Source: Bugula neritina (taxonomy: Eukaryota > Bryozoa > Gymnolaemata > Cheilostomatida > Bugulidae). Taken from it: a DNA stretch of 64,000 nucleotides. Location: contig OZ037765.1 of assembly GCA_964035545.1 (NCBI GenBank), positions 30,306,004 through 30,370,003 of the forward strand, read 5' to 3'. The position numbers and the translations under genes were made by a program. Positions 55,601 through 64,000 of this stretch are shown piece after piece; the first letter of the stretch is position 1; each line of letters begins with the position of its first letter. Under the pieces are notes generated by a model. That model saw only the letters and a list, made by a program, of their open reading frames with translations, was not told the origin of the DNA and made no database searches.

Positions 55601-56094
55601 ATTACAAATATCCACGACTATTAAAATATGTAAAACAATTTAAAATTACCTGAGCTACACTTCGGATGTCATATCTAAACTTACCTATCTAGATTACTCC
55701 TGCTAAATTATATAGAATTTTTAAAAATAACATTCATGCTCTAAGGCTTAGGCAGAGATAATTCTAGACAAGGGTATGTAAATTTCAGACTTTCACCCGC
55801 ACCTTGTGCAATCATTTACACGAAACCTAAACCTATGCTGTAATTTTGTAAAATTTTCGAATATGAACCTGCTCAATAAAATAAAATGTTTAGAAAATAA
55901 TGAAGTAGTTGCCGGCATTTATACACTTAGATGAAACTGAACTTATAGGTATACCAAAAGCATTATAGCAAAAACTTTTCAAAAATGTGATGAGTTTAAA
56001 TTTTACGCAAAATATATTTCTTACCTGTGAGAAAAATACTGAGAGCCAAAAGTGATATGAATAATTTTTTCCGGACAGGGAATGTGTTATCCAT
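30033..56094 (-). CDS. Mucin-like type I membrane protein: VWD-C8-NIDO-AMOP-VWD-EGF-SEA-TM
   Basis: A 39-exon gene of 7032 coding bases (about 2343 residues), in frame throughout. Exons: 56025-56094, 53524-53792, 52745-53049, 52083-52333, 51328-51459, 50632-50831, 48951-49113, 47983-48141, 47290-47426, 46794-46945, 46394-46598, 45538-45751, 44763-45025, 43610-43823, 42819-43064, 42380-42505, 41755-41961, 40698-40937, 40218-40452, 39832-40022, 39480-39665, 38792-39058, 37934-37984, 36920-37030, 36622-36759, 36222-36403, 35695-35890, 35276-35443, 34254-34423, 33794-33962, 33494-33615, 33083-33233, 32397-32591, 31546-31762, 31261-31439, 30883-31053, 30615-30729, 30215-30396, 30033-30115. The core NIDO-AMOP-VWD-EGF order is that of mucin-4 and of cnidarian mucin-like proteins; an N-terminal VWD-C8 unit and a SEA domain are added. 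Likely an adhesion or surface-coat protein; no partner can be named. The start of exon 8 is the least certain boundary, since an upstream acceptor keeps the same frame. Confidence 0.93.
31261..31762 (-). other. Mucin-like protein: SEA domain with a basic cleavage-like site (residues about 2029-2160)
   Basis: Exon 34 gives an N-terminal half ([34 protein letters not shown]) and ends [10 protein letters not shown]. Exon 35 begins [10 protein letters not shown] and continues with a helix, [10 protein letters not shown]. Classic SEA domains break themselves at G-S-V-V-V in this position. Here that motif is replaced by S-G-V-D-A-L-V, and a furin-type R-K-K-R lies a few residues earlier. Confidence 0.78.
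32397..40022 (-). other. Mucin-like protein: EGF-rich stalk (residues about 1263-2028)
   Basis: Fourteen exons, almost all carrying EGF modules. I count about twelve calcium-binding starts of the D/N-I/x-D/N-E-C type (for example DIDEC at exons 22, 28 and 32; INEC at exons 25, 26, 27, 29 and 33). Several EGFs are split between exons, as in C-G-P-L-A-N joining [10 protein letters not shown]. Exon 23 is a 51-bp Thr/Ser linker. Most boundaries are phase 1, giving many symmetrical 1-1 exons, which suits module duplication and shuffling. Confidence 0.9.
36478..36592. repeat. (GT)n microsatellite with GTGC interruptions
   Basis: An alternating purine-pyrimidine tract of over 100 bp in an intron of the mucin-like gene, between exons 36222-36403 and 36622-36759. 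The CA-frame reading (Thr-His)n explains long open frames here. Confidence 0.95.
40218..40452 (-). other. Mucin-like protein: beta-sandwich-like linker domain (residues about 1185-1262)
   Basis: One exon with alternating hydrophobic strands and several N-glycosylation sequons, ending in F-x-W-x-P-E-D. It resembles the Ig- or cadherin-like segment following VWD in SUSD2/mucin-4 relatives. Assignment rests on position and pattern only. Confidence 0.5.
41380..41756. repeat. 51-bp minisatellite grown from a 5' splice site
   Basis: About seven copies of a 51-bp AT-rich unit. On the minus strand each copy contains GTATGATATACTGTC, which is exactly the start of the intron after exon 17 (donor at 41754-41753). 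Thus the real donor is the first member of the series and every other copy is a potential decoy. Confidence 0.9.
42110..42375. repeat. AT-rich tandem repeat beside exon 16
   Basis: Degenerate copies of tattactatatattattgta. The array ends about five bases from the donor of the exon at 42380-42505. A 126-codon open frame over it is a repeat artefact. Confidence 0.9.
43610..45025 (-). other. Mucin-like protein: AMOP domain (residues about 753-911)
   Basis: Two exons. Exon 13 has ECINWF...[21 protein letters not shown]; exon 14 opens [15 protein letters not shown] and continues with the paired Cys of [10 protein letters not shown]. The C-P-C, central Cys and C-C-Y spacing is the AMOP signature of mucin-4, SUSD2 and isthmin. 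The intron between the two exons contains a MITE. Confidence 0.88.
44188..44569. mobile_element. MITE with terminal inverted repeats in an intron of the mucin-like gene
   Basis: A 382-bp element. Its left end, aaggcctggtc then actcgtg, gaatcacacgaaac, is mirrored at the right end by gtttcgtgtgattgccacga then gcgtgaggccaggcctt. The arms match over about 35 bp with a few mismatches. There is no coding capacity, so it would need a transposase supplied elsewhere. The superfamily is uncertain, since target-site duplications are not clear. Confidence 0.78.
45538..47426 (-). other. Mucin-like protein: NIDO domain (residues about 517-752)
   Basis: Four exons. [35 protein letters not shown] and FTIVTDG-like [20 protein letters not shown] follow the order of the nidogen N-terminal domain (a Y-G-S/N-G-I-I-S-F-G start, A-P-F-W, W-x-V-P, then F-Q-x-x-L-x-T-D-G). 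The Gly-Tyr-x-A-K-D segment closes it. In known proteins this domain is extracellular and linked to matrix adhesion. Confidence 0.88.
47983..49113 (-). other. Mucin-like protein: EGF-like exon and ephrin-receptor-like exon (residues about 410-516)
   Basis: Exon 7 contains [20 protein letters not shown], an EGF-like module. Exon 8 contains [20 protein letters not shown] and [19 protein letters not shown], the pattern of the ephrin-receptor-like (GCC2/GCC3) Cys-rich repeat. An intron of about 0.8 kb and another of 1.5 kb flank these exons and hold no recognisable gene. Confidence 0.75.
50300..50520. repeat. AT-rich tandem repeat
   Basis: Irregular units of atatagtatatattatgtgg and gtatgtatagtat in the intron of the mucin-like gene between exons 48951-49113 and 50632-50831. 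The rest of that 1.5-kb intron holds only a poly-C run near 49389-49402 and no gene. Confidence 0.85.
50632..56094 (-). other. Mucin-like protein: signal peptide, first VWD, C8 and TIL-like region (residues 1 to about 409)
   Basis: Exon 1 encodes [20 protein letters not shown] and ends FLT, a signal peptide. Exons 2-3 hold a VWD domain with [14 protein letters not shown] at its start and the diagnostic [16 protein letters not shown] near its end. Exons 4-5 give the C8 unit, with Cys in C-G-V-Y, C-V-V-S, C-V-Y-D-Y-C and the [18 protein letters not shown] helix. Exon 6 is a Cys-rich TIL-like segment (SCTGGSTYS...CPNVCG...CVC). This is the multimerisation-type unit of von Willebrand factor and gel mucins. 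The CGLC/CXXC motifs of multimerising VWDs are not obvious here. Confidence 0.85.
54669..55422. repeat. 20-bp minisatellite, about 37 copies, in intron 1 of the mucin-like gene
   Basis: Copies of ctgtatatatactgtatagg with occasional 12-bp partial units (ctgtatatatactgtatata) inserted. The core tgtatatataca is self-complementary, so each unit could form a small hairpin. The rest of the 2.2-kb intron contains no recognisable gene. Confidence 0.96.
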
Positions 56095-58583
56095 GGCTGT
56101 GAGATTCAGATACTATTCTGCTGATTAGGTAATCCACAAGTGTACTCGGAGGAGTTAGCTAGAGTACAGGCTTCTGCAGTTACTGCATTCAGTATACACA
56201 CTGGTGTAATAACCTGAGAGACTGATTTGCCTTTCAACGAGAGGAGATTTGTTGGACACGCCTAAAATACTTGAGAAAATCCTTTCAATACACAGCGAGC
56301 CAATGCTGGATGAAGCCTATCCCAAACAGCTTAATAGTGCCTTCGTCACAGCAGTGCAGTGTCAACAACTTGATCAATTGACAATTATTGCATTCATATG
56401 CGCGACTTTAGAACCCGGTAAAAAAGAATGCAAGATAGGTACGAGTGGCCCGCAAAATCTAATAGTAAAATTAAAGAATTTCAGCCATTTCAATTTCGCC
56501 TTTACTGCTCCTATATAATTGCTTCTTAAATCAATAAATTAAACATATTTCACTGCACTTACAGCATAATTCCAGCTATTATAATGCAAACAGCAAAAAA
56601 ATTTATCATAATATCTACTAGTTTAAAAATTTTGCCTGGATTTGTGCAAATGCTAGAAACGTTTATAACTTCATAGGTGTACTTTTTAAACGCAACAACC
56701 AGCATGAACTTTGAAAGCAAATTAAAAATTACAATGTTGAAATTAAATGAACTATTTCCTTGATTGAGCTCCTAGCAGATTGTTAAACAACCTCTACAAG
56801 TATTTTATTAGCCAGGCGTGGCTGTGTAGAGATAAGGAATCCAGTGTTTTAGCTCCTCTGGGCAAATAATCACTGAAAAATTACACTGAGTGAAAAATGT
56901 TGACCCACAATGTATGTGATTTTAAATTTGGCAGTTTTGACTTACTGCAGTTTCCACTTTATGCAGCTGTTTGTTAAGCTTTTCTTTAAATAACAGATGG
57001 AAATATTTTTTCCAAAATCTGGGCGTGTCTATCTATTTTTAGTGCCTTTATAAAGATGGAGAAACAGAAGTTACTGCGAGATGAACATGAGAACTCATAG
57101 TTGGATGATGAAAAGAACGGTTGACAAACTTGTTAAGCAAGGACTGAGAAGTAGTAGTAATGGAACACCTAACAAGCACCTACAACTTGTTTCTAAATAT
57201 AATGATTACCACAATTTACATCAGGGAAAGTTCTAGAAATGTATGAATAGTTGATATAGGTAGATGAACTTGAGTATATTTTTTTCAACTTGATAATACT
57301 ATAACAGCAGTTTACATATTTAGTCTATAGAAATTATCAATACATTGAAAGGCATGCTTTCATTTTAAATCATTGGCATCTCTTATAATAATTAATTAAA
57401 TGATTAAAATACCTTTGCGGTCATTGAATTAAAAATAGCCCAACTAAAGTCATGCAGCAAATGTATTATAATTAAAGTATTTAATAAATATGATAACTCT
57501 AACAATTATACGTTGATTTATACACACGACTTTGCTCTTAATGTAAATGTTGCCTCCAATATCAATATTCTAAAATCAAAATTTAAGTACTTGTGAGGAA
57601 TTTGATAAGTGCTACACGTTTCAGAGTAAATCTACAAGTAGACTGAAGCACTTAAACTGACGAAAAAGTTCAGAGAGAGCAGAATTACACCATTACATTC
57701 CTCATGGTATAGCAACTTCTTCAGAACTGTTTTAAAAATTGATGGTAAGTTATAGTAGATTCTTGGAAATCGGCATTGAAAATTTCCAAATTCAAAAGTA
57801 CTGAAAGGCCTAGTAATTTTAACAAAATATATATGATAAAATTTATCAAAACTGTAACAAGTTGGGGGCATTTATTAAGAAAACAACCAAAAATTAGTCT
57901 AGCTACTGGACTAGGTATTCACAATCTAAATTTAAGAAGTACGAAATTAATTCTTTTTAGAAACTTGCAATAACGTTATTAATATTGATGCACATATTTA
58001 AAAAATGCAAACAAACAAATGTATAATAATTGAATAAAAATTTATTGACAAAAGATAAAAATGGCTGGAATGGAAAGGCTATGAAGAGATTCAGTAAAGC
58101 AACATTTCAGCTAAACAACACAGTGCTTGATGCTGTATGTTATTAGATAAATGATAAAATAGCCCTTCTTTCATACAATCAGAGGTTCACGCAATCAATA
58201 TTCACCAAAACCTACTTCAACAGGTTATATACTACAATAGTATAAACTAACTTTCTAAACGTAGTAAATGATATTATTTGATAGGTTATACCAGAGCATC
58301 AACATGACAAACTATAGTCATTGTATTTACTGTTTTTAAAACAAAAATCTAACTGAAACTATGAAGGACGGATTGATTGGTAAAGAGATTGTAGCTAAAT
58401 ATACCTGCTAAATATACCTGCTAAATATACCTGCTAAATATACCTTTCTTTAATAAGACTTTGAAGGAGCTTCTTGGAGACAGAACTAAAATAAATAAAA
58501 TATAAAATATGGCAAAAAATATAAACATTTAGACAATATTACTAAAAAGATATTATATTGAAAAACTAATCTATAAAATTGGA

Positions 58584-58794
58584 CTATGGATCCAACTTTC
58601 TCAGACTAGCATTCACTGTAGGATTACTGAATTCAGCTAGTAAGAAATTGCGCTCATTCGGACAGTTAAACCATCCCCACAGTAAACGTAGTAACATATT
58701 TTCAAGTGCTGAGTGATAAGAACGCATTGGTGCACTTGAAAGATGGAGATAGCAGTTTATTAGGTGATGCGCCGATTTGCACAGGGGAACATAA
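58584..58794 (-). CDS. Possible terminal exon of an unidentified gene
   Basis: The minus-strand frame reads KSAHHLINCYLHLSSAPMRS then YHSALENMLLRLLWGWF and ends SLRKLDP-stop. Its composition (Leu, Trp, Cys, mixed charges) looks more protein-like than neighbouring frames. A CTAAT branch-like word and a weak acceptor at 58796-58795 could begin it in a phase compatible with the exon at 63451-63554. I do not recognise the family, and it may be chance. Confidence 0.22.
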
Positions 58795-60213
58795 CTCCAG
58801 TTCAATTACTTAAAATTAGTTGAAACCAGGCTTACTACCCCAGAAAGATTTCGAGTAACATCAAACTTATTTGATGCAAGCAAATGTGATATATAAAACA
58901 TTTTCTATGTTACCAAGAAAAAGTATATCTGCGCATTTAGTTGAAATTATTTTTCACCGGAACAAAATGAAACTGAAAACTTATGTTAAACTCTGAAATA
59001 GGGCTATAGAATTTGATACAAAAACTGTAATATCATAACGTTTGTCTAAGGACGTTTAAAAAACGAATACAAAACTTCAAAAATCAACTAACAACATAAG
59101 ATTAGGTGATAGCTGCCAGAGTGAATTTTGACACATTGGTCAGCGGTCGGTTTTGTAGCATTTTGTGGAATACATCCCGAAGCCAATACTCAAATTAAAC
59201 TGAAAAGCCAGCATCAGAATAGAAGATATTTGTCTCACCTCATCGCATAGGTTTGAATTTTAGCTGAGAACAGTATAAATACTTTATAAGGTGGCTGACT
59301 AATTGCGTAACATTTGTACAGACGAGCACTGCAATACACTTCTTGTACGGATGACCTTGACTCTCCACGGTCATCTACAATCGGCACAACTTATTAGGAT
59401 GTTATGAAATAAAATTTTAAAAAATCAACATTAGTTAAGTAAACACAGAGCCTAACCTGCAACGCAGGCTAGCACACATCTTTATGTTATATACATACAC
59501 CCTGAGCATATTTTATTACGTACAATTAAATTAAAAATAGAACGAAAAACTGGTAATATAAAACTTTAAATTTAGTTTAATTTCAGCTAATGTCCATAGG
59601 CACTGCAAGCACTGTCTACACACATTAGCTGATAGTATAAACAAGCAAACCTGGTAGTGTAGTTGAGTCATACATATTGAATGTAGGGTGCATCTCAATG
59701 ACATTCAGCATGAATCTTCTTAACAGTTTCCTTATAGAGCTTACGTCAGACGGTAGGGCTGCACGTACAAAGTACAGATACAGTTGAAGTACTTAATAAA
59801 CCATGTGTTGATGGAGCAACTTTTGCTTTCTAGTAAAAAGCTACTTGTGTAAAAACCGCAAAGCTGCAAAATTTTGATTTTAATAGCACAAAGGAACTTA
59901 GAAAGTAAAGCTATTGCTGGTAGAAATTAGAATTAACACAACCTATAATATTATATCTTCGGAACTGAATTTGCAACAAAATATAATATTTAAAAAGTTG
60001 TGACTAGGTTAAAAGTGAAAGAACCAGCTTTTACAAAAGATGAATTGTCTCGATGAAAGATATATAGCTAGTCAGCAATAAAGTAACAGGGTATATAATA
60101 ATAGTTGCTACCTAGCTGGTGGTTGTATTCATCTGCTTCAGATGTGTAACAGCTTAAACATTTCTTTGATGAGTTACTGAGCATAACAAACCTAGAAATA
60201 TATATACACACAC

Positions 60214-60266
<53 letters not shown>

Positions 60267-60269
60267 TCA

Positions 60270-60322
60270 ATCCGAGTACAGCAGCTGTTTCAGGATTGTC
60301 CCCTCTTCAGCACAGAACAGAG
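60270..60322 (-). ncRNA. Compact type-I-like hammerhead ribozyme motif
   Basis: On the minus strand the conserved core is complete: CUGAAGA (60310-60304), a short helix II with loop ACAA (60303-60292), then GAAA (60291-60288). Next comes a four-base-pair helix III ACAG/CUGU with a three-base loop, and an unpaired A at the cleavage position (60277). Helix I arms flank it with about five pairs and one internal mismatch. Very short helix III is characteristic of hammerheads carried by Penelope-like elements and retrozymes. Helix II has two G-U wobbles, including the closing 10.1-11.1 pair, so activity may be reduced. (CA)n and (GT)n tracts lie on both sides. Confidence 0.65.
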
Positions 60323-60743
60323 TACCATAGGTACCATAAGCGTGTGTGTGTGTGCGTGTGTGTGTGTGTGTGTGTGCGTGTGTGTGTGTAGCTAATACAA
60401 CACATGGTAGTATACTATGTGAAGTGCTAGTTAGTCAACTAATATAATCCTAAAAAGTAGCATGCAATTGTTTTCTTTTGTATATACTATATACTACTAA
60501 CAGACAGTGTAGGTGATTCTATCTCAAGTCTCAACAAATTATATTCACTAAGATTTTAGTAAATAACTTATAGTATAATACTCATTTATTGCTCAAATTG
60601 TTACCCAAAGTAAACAATTGCGAATAATATAATATTTTCATCGTTAGTGAGAATAATAACATAGAAGTAAGTGCTCTACTTGTTGGATATTAGGGTATAT
60701 TTTGCAATCGTTTGGCTGTTGCAGTAAAATAATATCGGATTGC

Positions 60744-60867
60744 TCTACTCCACCCTGAACTCAAGTATTGGTGTTTTGTTCAGGGTGTTGCATGCACCCA
60801 CCAAGGTTCAAATATCACAAGTCATCATTACCTTGGGAAAGAAAAAGGTTCTATTAGATATTTATTT

Positions 60868-60903
<36 letters not shown>

Positions 60904-61180
60904 TATATATAATTAAAATACAGGTCATCAAACAGTGCTCAATGTTGTATAATTTATAGGTTAAAACAACTATTTATCTAAAATTTTCAAAATTTATCAA
61001 GAGAAAATTATCACGAGAGCAAAACCATATAACACCACTATGAACAGATGTAACTAATGCTTAATTTAAATAGATATCAAATTGAACCTTCCTTCAAAGG
61101 TAATGGTATCTTGTGATAACTGAAACATGTATACAACATTCTGAATAATACACCAGTGCACTGGTTCAGGGTGGAGTAGA
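60744..61180. repeat. Inverted repeat pair, possible MITE ends
   Basis: A perfect 17-bp inverted repeat, tctactccaccctgaac at 60744-60760 and its complement at 61164-61180, bounds about 400 bp of AT-rich DNA. The left arm is echoed by gttcagggtgt about 20 bases inside it, giving a local hairpin. No target-site duplication is evident. Confidence 0.5.
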
Positions 61181-63450
61181 AAAAGGCCTGTATCACTTTA
61201 CACATTTATTAGACAAAAAATACTTCTCAATAGTAAACTGATCCTCAGAAAAAAGGAAAAATTTATGCTTATCAAGATAATCCATATGAGCAACATCTAG
61301 AATCTAGACAATAAGAACACACCACACATATCTGTATGTTGGAATGTGCGGTGTCTCCATGTGATGTTATAGCTTTGCATCTCTTTTTCAGATTCAAAAT
61401 GCTTTTGCTTAAAATGCTGTAGAATGTTAATATCATTTATGGTGTTGAAGAGACCTCAGTGACAAAAAGGCCGGTATAAATGTTGCATGAGGGCCGCCTG
61501 AGGAATTTACAGTGGCTTAGTCCATAATATTCAAATATAAAAAAAGTATTATTTAAACGGCAGTTGAATTTGCCCTAGCAGTTGCACTTTACTGGGTATA
61601 TGCAAGCATATCTCAACTTGGAGGTATTTTTATTAAAAAGCCTTTCAAGAGAATAACGACTGCTGCAGAAAATGATAGGATATTATAGTAAGGGATTGCT
61701 GGTTGTTCGGTGCTTACTAACCGGTGGATTAAACTATGTAATTATCTGCTACTTGGCGTTTTGGTTCTTCATGTTTCAGAACAAAATTGCAACCACTGCT
61801 GTCCAGTGCTTTCTGGTACTTCATAGTTGAAGTAATTTTCAATTGATAAAAGCGTAGAAAGCTTTTGGAATATTTCTTATTGCGGGGCGGTGACTACTTT
61901 GATGTATGCATAAGTGACATTATGTACTTGTTGAATGGCCTATAGGTGTTATTCAGGAAGTGAACTGTGATATCAAAAAATTTTATGGTACTTTAATTTG
62001 CTTTTATTGAGGCCAGGAGGTTTAACATTTTGACATGTAATTTTTCATATAATATTTTGTAATTGTTTCAGTTAGCCATCATCACATCATCATCAAGGGT
62101 CATACAGGTCTGCAAGTATGCAGGAATTGATAGAGAATATAAGAGCCCACCAAACACCCCTGCACTGTCAAATGAGCCGGTTAGCACATCAAATAGCTTA
62201 TTTCTACATTTTTTACGGCTGGTTGCTATTGAATAGCACTAATTTGTTTGGTTCCGCAGGGGTGACTTTAGAGTGATTATTGGCACAATATAAAGCATCA
62301 AAAAGAAGCTACTGTGTAATGATTGGGTAAAAATTCACTTTATGAACTAGTACTTATTGTTGATGTTATACCAGCTTCAAACTCTGCGGGTGGTTCTCAA
62401 TCCGCTTATCGGTGCAGGATTTACGATTTTAGTGTTGATGCTGCCTGGAATTTGTTTGCTTATCCTTCCAATTGCATTATATGTTGATTTATTTTTGAAA
62501 AAGACATCAAATTTCTCTAAACTAGCACCTCAAGCCCAGTGAGCTTCTCATAGCTAAAGACTACAAGGAAATAGCAATTGTCTTACCATTCGACTTGGAT
62601 AACCCTAACTAGCGGCACGCATTTTTTCTAGCTAAAACAATATAGTAGGTGATTCTACTTTATTCCAATAAACTTTATAAGTGACTGAGACTTCACACAA
62701 TATGTTACATATTATATACACTATTATTGCATGCATATACATGCATATATACGTATACTTACAATATCAGTTCAACAATTCTTAAGAGCAACCTAATGTA
62801 TCTTATTTCTTTATTATTAACAAAGATTACTAGTGTAAAGCTCCAACCATGCTGAAAGTGAGAAATGACACCTTTCAAAACATGACAGGTGATTACAGAT
62901 GCCATACCATATTTCAAATATTTCGGCTTGTTTTAGAGAGTTAAATAACATTTCAAAGGCAAAAATTAGCATTCAGTTACAATGAATGGCAATCGATTGT
63001 TGTTGAGTGTTGATTGGCTGAGTTGTTCTACCCACTTGTAAAAATCACTTCACAAATTTTATTTATAAAGTTGGCTAAATAGTGTCGAATCTGAGTCGAT
63101 TACTCGTAAATCTATCTAAATTATGAAAATGAATATTTTGCTGATAAATTTAGCTAAATTATATTGACAAGTTTAACTAAAGGTTGCAAGTGAAAATTAA
63201 ATTGATTTAGCGTTCCTTCATCTAGTCTTATTAGTTTAACAACAACTAATACTATATAAACCCATACATGAAAAGTTTTTATAGGATTCAAAATGTTGGT
63301 TCATGCTGTGGCTACTGCTGCCGAAATTCATTTTCACGGAGCCAAGATGAAAGAGCAATTCTAGCACCATCAAAATCTCCCAATTAAACTCACAGTTTAC
63401 TTCATGAAGGTAAATGCAGAAAAATGAAAGATTATACAACATTCACCCAC

Positions 63451-63554
63451 CCTAAAACATTGCTATCCACTAGGGTATCTTTGGGGAGATTGCGGTCTAC
63501 TGAGCCCTGCACTAGTTTGATAGCATCAAAGGAAGGTTGCCAGAAACGCTCCAC
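63451..63554 (-). CDS. Probable internal exon of an unidentified minus-strand gene
   Basis: A 104-bp block with a good acceptor (pyrimidine-rich tract then TTGACTTGCAG) and a donor GG-GTGGGT. It is open in one frame, reading VERFWQPSFDAIKLVQGSVD then RNLPKDTLVDSNVL, phase 0 to phase 2. GC content is higher than the surroundings, as for other exons here. I do not recognise the protein family. The remaining exons would lie to the right of the window (upstream) and perhaps to the left. Confidence 0.5.
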
Positions 63555-64000
63555 CTGCAAGTCAATCAAAAGCATAGACAAAAGGCTACACAATGTATTA
63601 AGGTAAAATAGATTGTATATTTTGTGGTTGTAAATCTACATTGTTGTAATCTAATCGTGCCAATGAAAGTGTAACAAGAGAACAAAACATTTTGGTGAAA
63701 CCACTCCCAACATGCCTGGAGTTAACGGTCTCATAATTACAACAATTAGGTATTTCTTACTAATACCAATTGTATATTACAAACGCACATTAAAGAAAAA
63801 AGAAACCTGAAAGGAAATATAGGCGTTACCCTAAGTTCTACAGATTATTATGATATTGCAATATTTCTTGAGAAACATAATATGTATAGAGTGCAGCAAA
63901 TGGCAATATTAGCGAAAACAAGTAAATAATTGTATTTAAGTAAAATATTTATATTACATTATTCTGTTATTACATATGCTCTGCTATACAAAACAAATAA
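63555..64000. other. AT-rich sequence, no gene seen
   Basis: Probably intron of the gene that owns the exon at 63451-63554. No repeat, RNA gene or further exon was recognised. Confidence 0.5.

Larger units (their letters stand above)
56095..63450. other. Gene-poor region upstream of the mucin-like gene
   Basis: About 7.4 kb of AT-rich DNA that should include the mucin-like promoter at its left end. I see no confident coding sequence. Contents that can be named are a weak terminal-exon candidate near 58584-58794, (TA)n/(CA)n and (GT)n microsatellites at 60218-60266 and 60342-60390, an (AT)n run at 60872-60900, a hammerhead-like motif, and an inverted-repeat pair at 60744-61180. Confidence 0.6.

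Noticed and set aside
56249-56518. 89-codon plus-strand open frame upstream of the mucin-like gene
   Set aside because: It begins at a TTG, has no recognisable motif and lies in likely promoter DNA.
62357-62542. Hydrophobic 61-codon open frame
   Set aside because: Short, AT-driven hydrophobic content, no splice context and no homology recognised.

Overview
This is a window of metazoan nuclear DNA. The genes are split by GT-AG introns, and the large gene uses extracellular modules typical of animals (NIDO, AMOP, VWD, calcium-binding EGF, SEA). The DNA is AT-rich, introns run from about 0.1 to 4 kb, and many introns carry minisatellites. A YHYH-domain gene and a NIDO-AMOP-VWD-EGF mucin-like protein would suit a marine invertebrate (sponge, cnidarian or lophotrochozoan), but the species cannot be fixed from the sequence.

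Layout. (1) 85-25822, minus: phosphatidylinositol 4-kinase alpha (PI4KA), 38 exons in frame from the start codon. The window cuts it off inside the kinase N-lobe, so roughly the last 230 residues (catalytic and activation loops) lie outside. (2) 2831-4662, plus: a complete six-exon YHYH-domain gene nested antisense in a 3.6-kb PI4KA intron. (3) 27705-29558, plus: a five-exon gene for mitochondrial ribosomal protein mL42 (MRPL42), divergent from PI4KA across about 1.9 kb. (4) 30033-56094, minus: a 39-exon gene for a type I membrane protein of about 2343 residues, ordered signal peptide, VWD-C8-TIL, EGF, ephrin-receptor-like, NIDO, AMOP, VWD, many EGFs, SEA, EGF, membrane span, tail. It converges on MRPL42, with 474 bp between stop codons. 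(5) 56095-64000: mostly gene-poor, with a hammerhead-ribozyme-like motif, microsatellites, an inverted repeat, and one probable exon of another minus-strand gene at 63451-63554.

Both large gene models were assembled by hand from splice sites. The exon lengths sum to exact multiples of three (5472 and 7032 bases) with no internal stop, which strongly supports them. The genes look functionally unrelated: membrane lipid signalling, a secreted or surface YHYH protein, mitochondrial translation, and a cell-surface adhesion or mucin-like protein.

The most unusual signals are not the genes. At least three intronic minisatellites carry copies of the adjacent genuine 5' splice site, making rows of decoy donors. 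One 82-bp PI4KA exon sits between two arrays. A 24-bp array has higher-order structure and stays open as a 333-codon frame. Mobile-element traces include a tRNA-derived SINE with target-site duplications, a MITE with terminal inverted repeats, a foldback element, and a compact hammerhead motif of the kind carried by Penelope-like elements or retrozymes.
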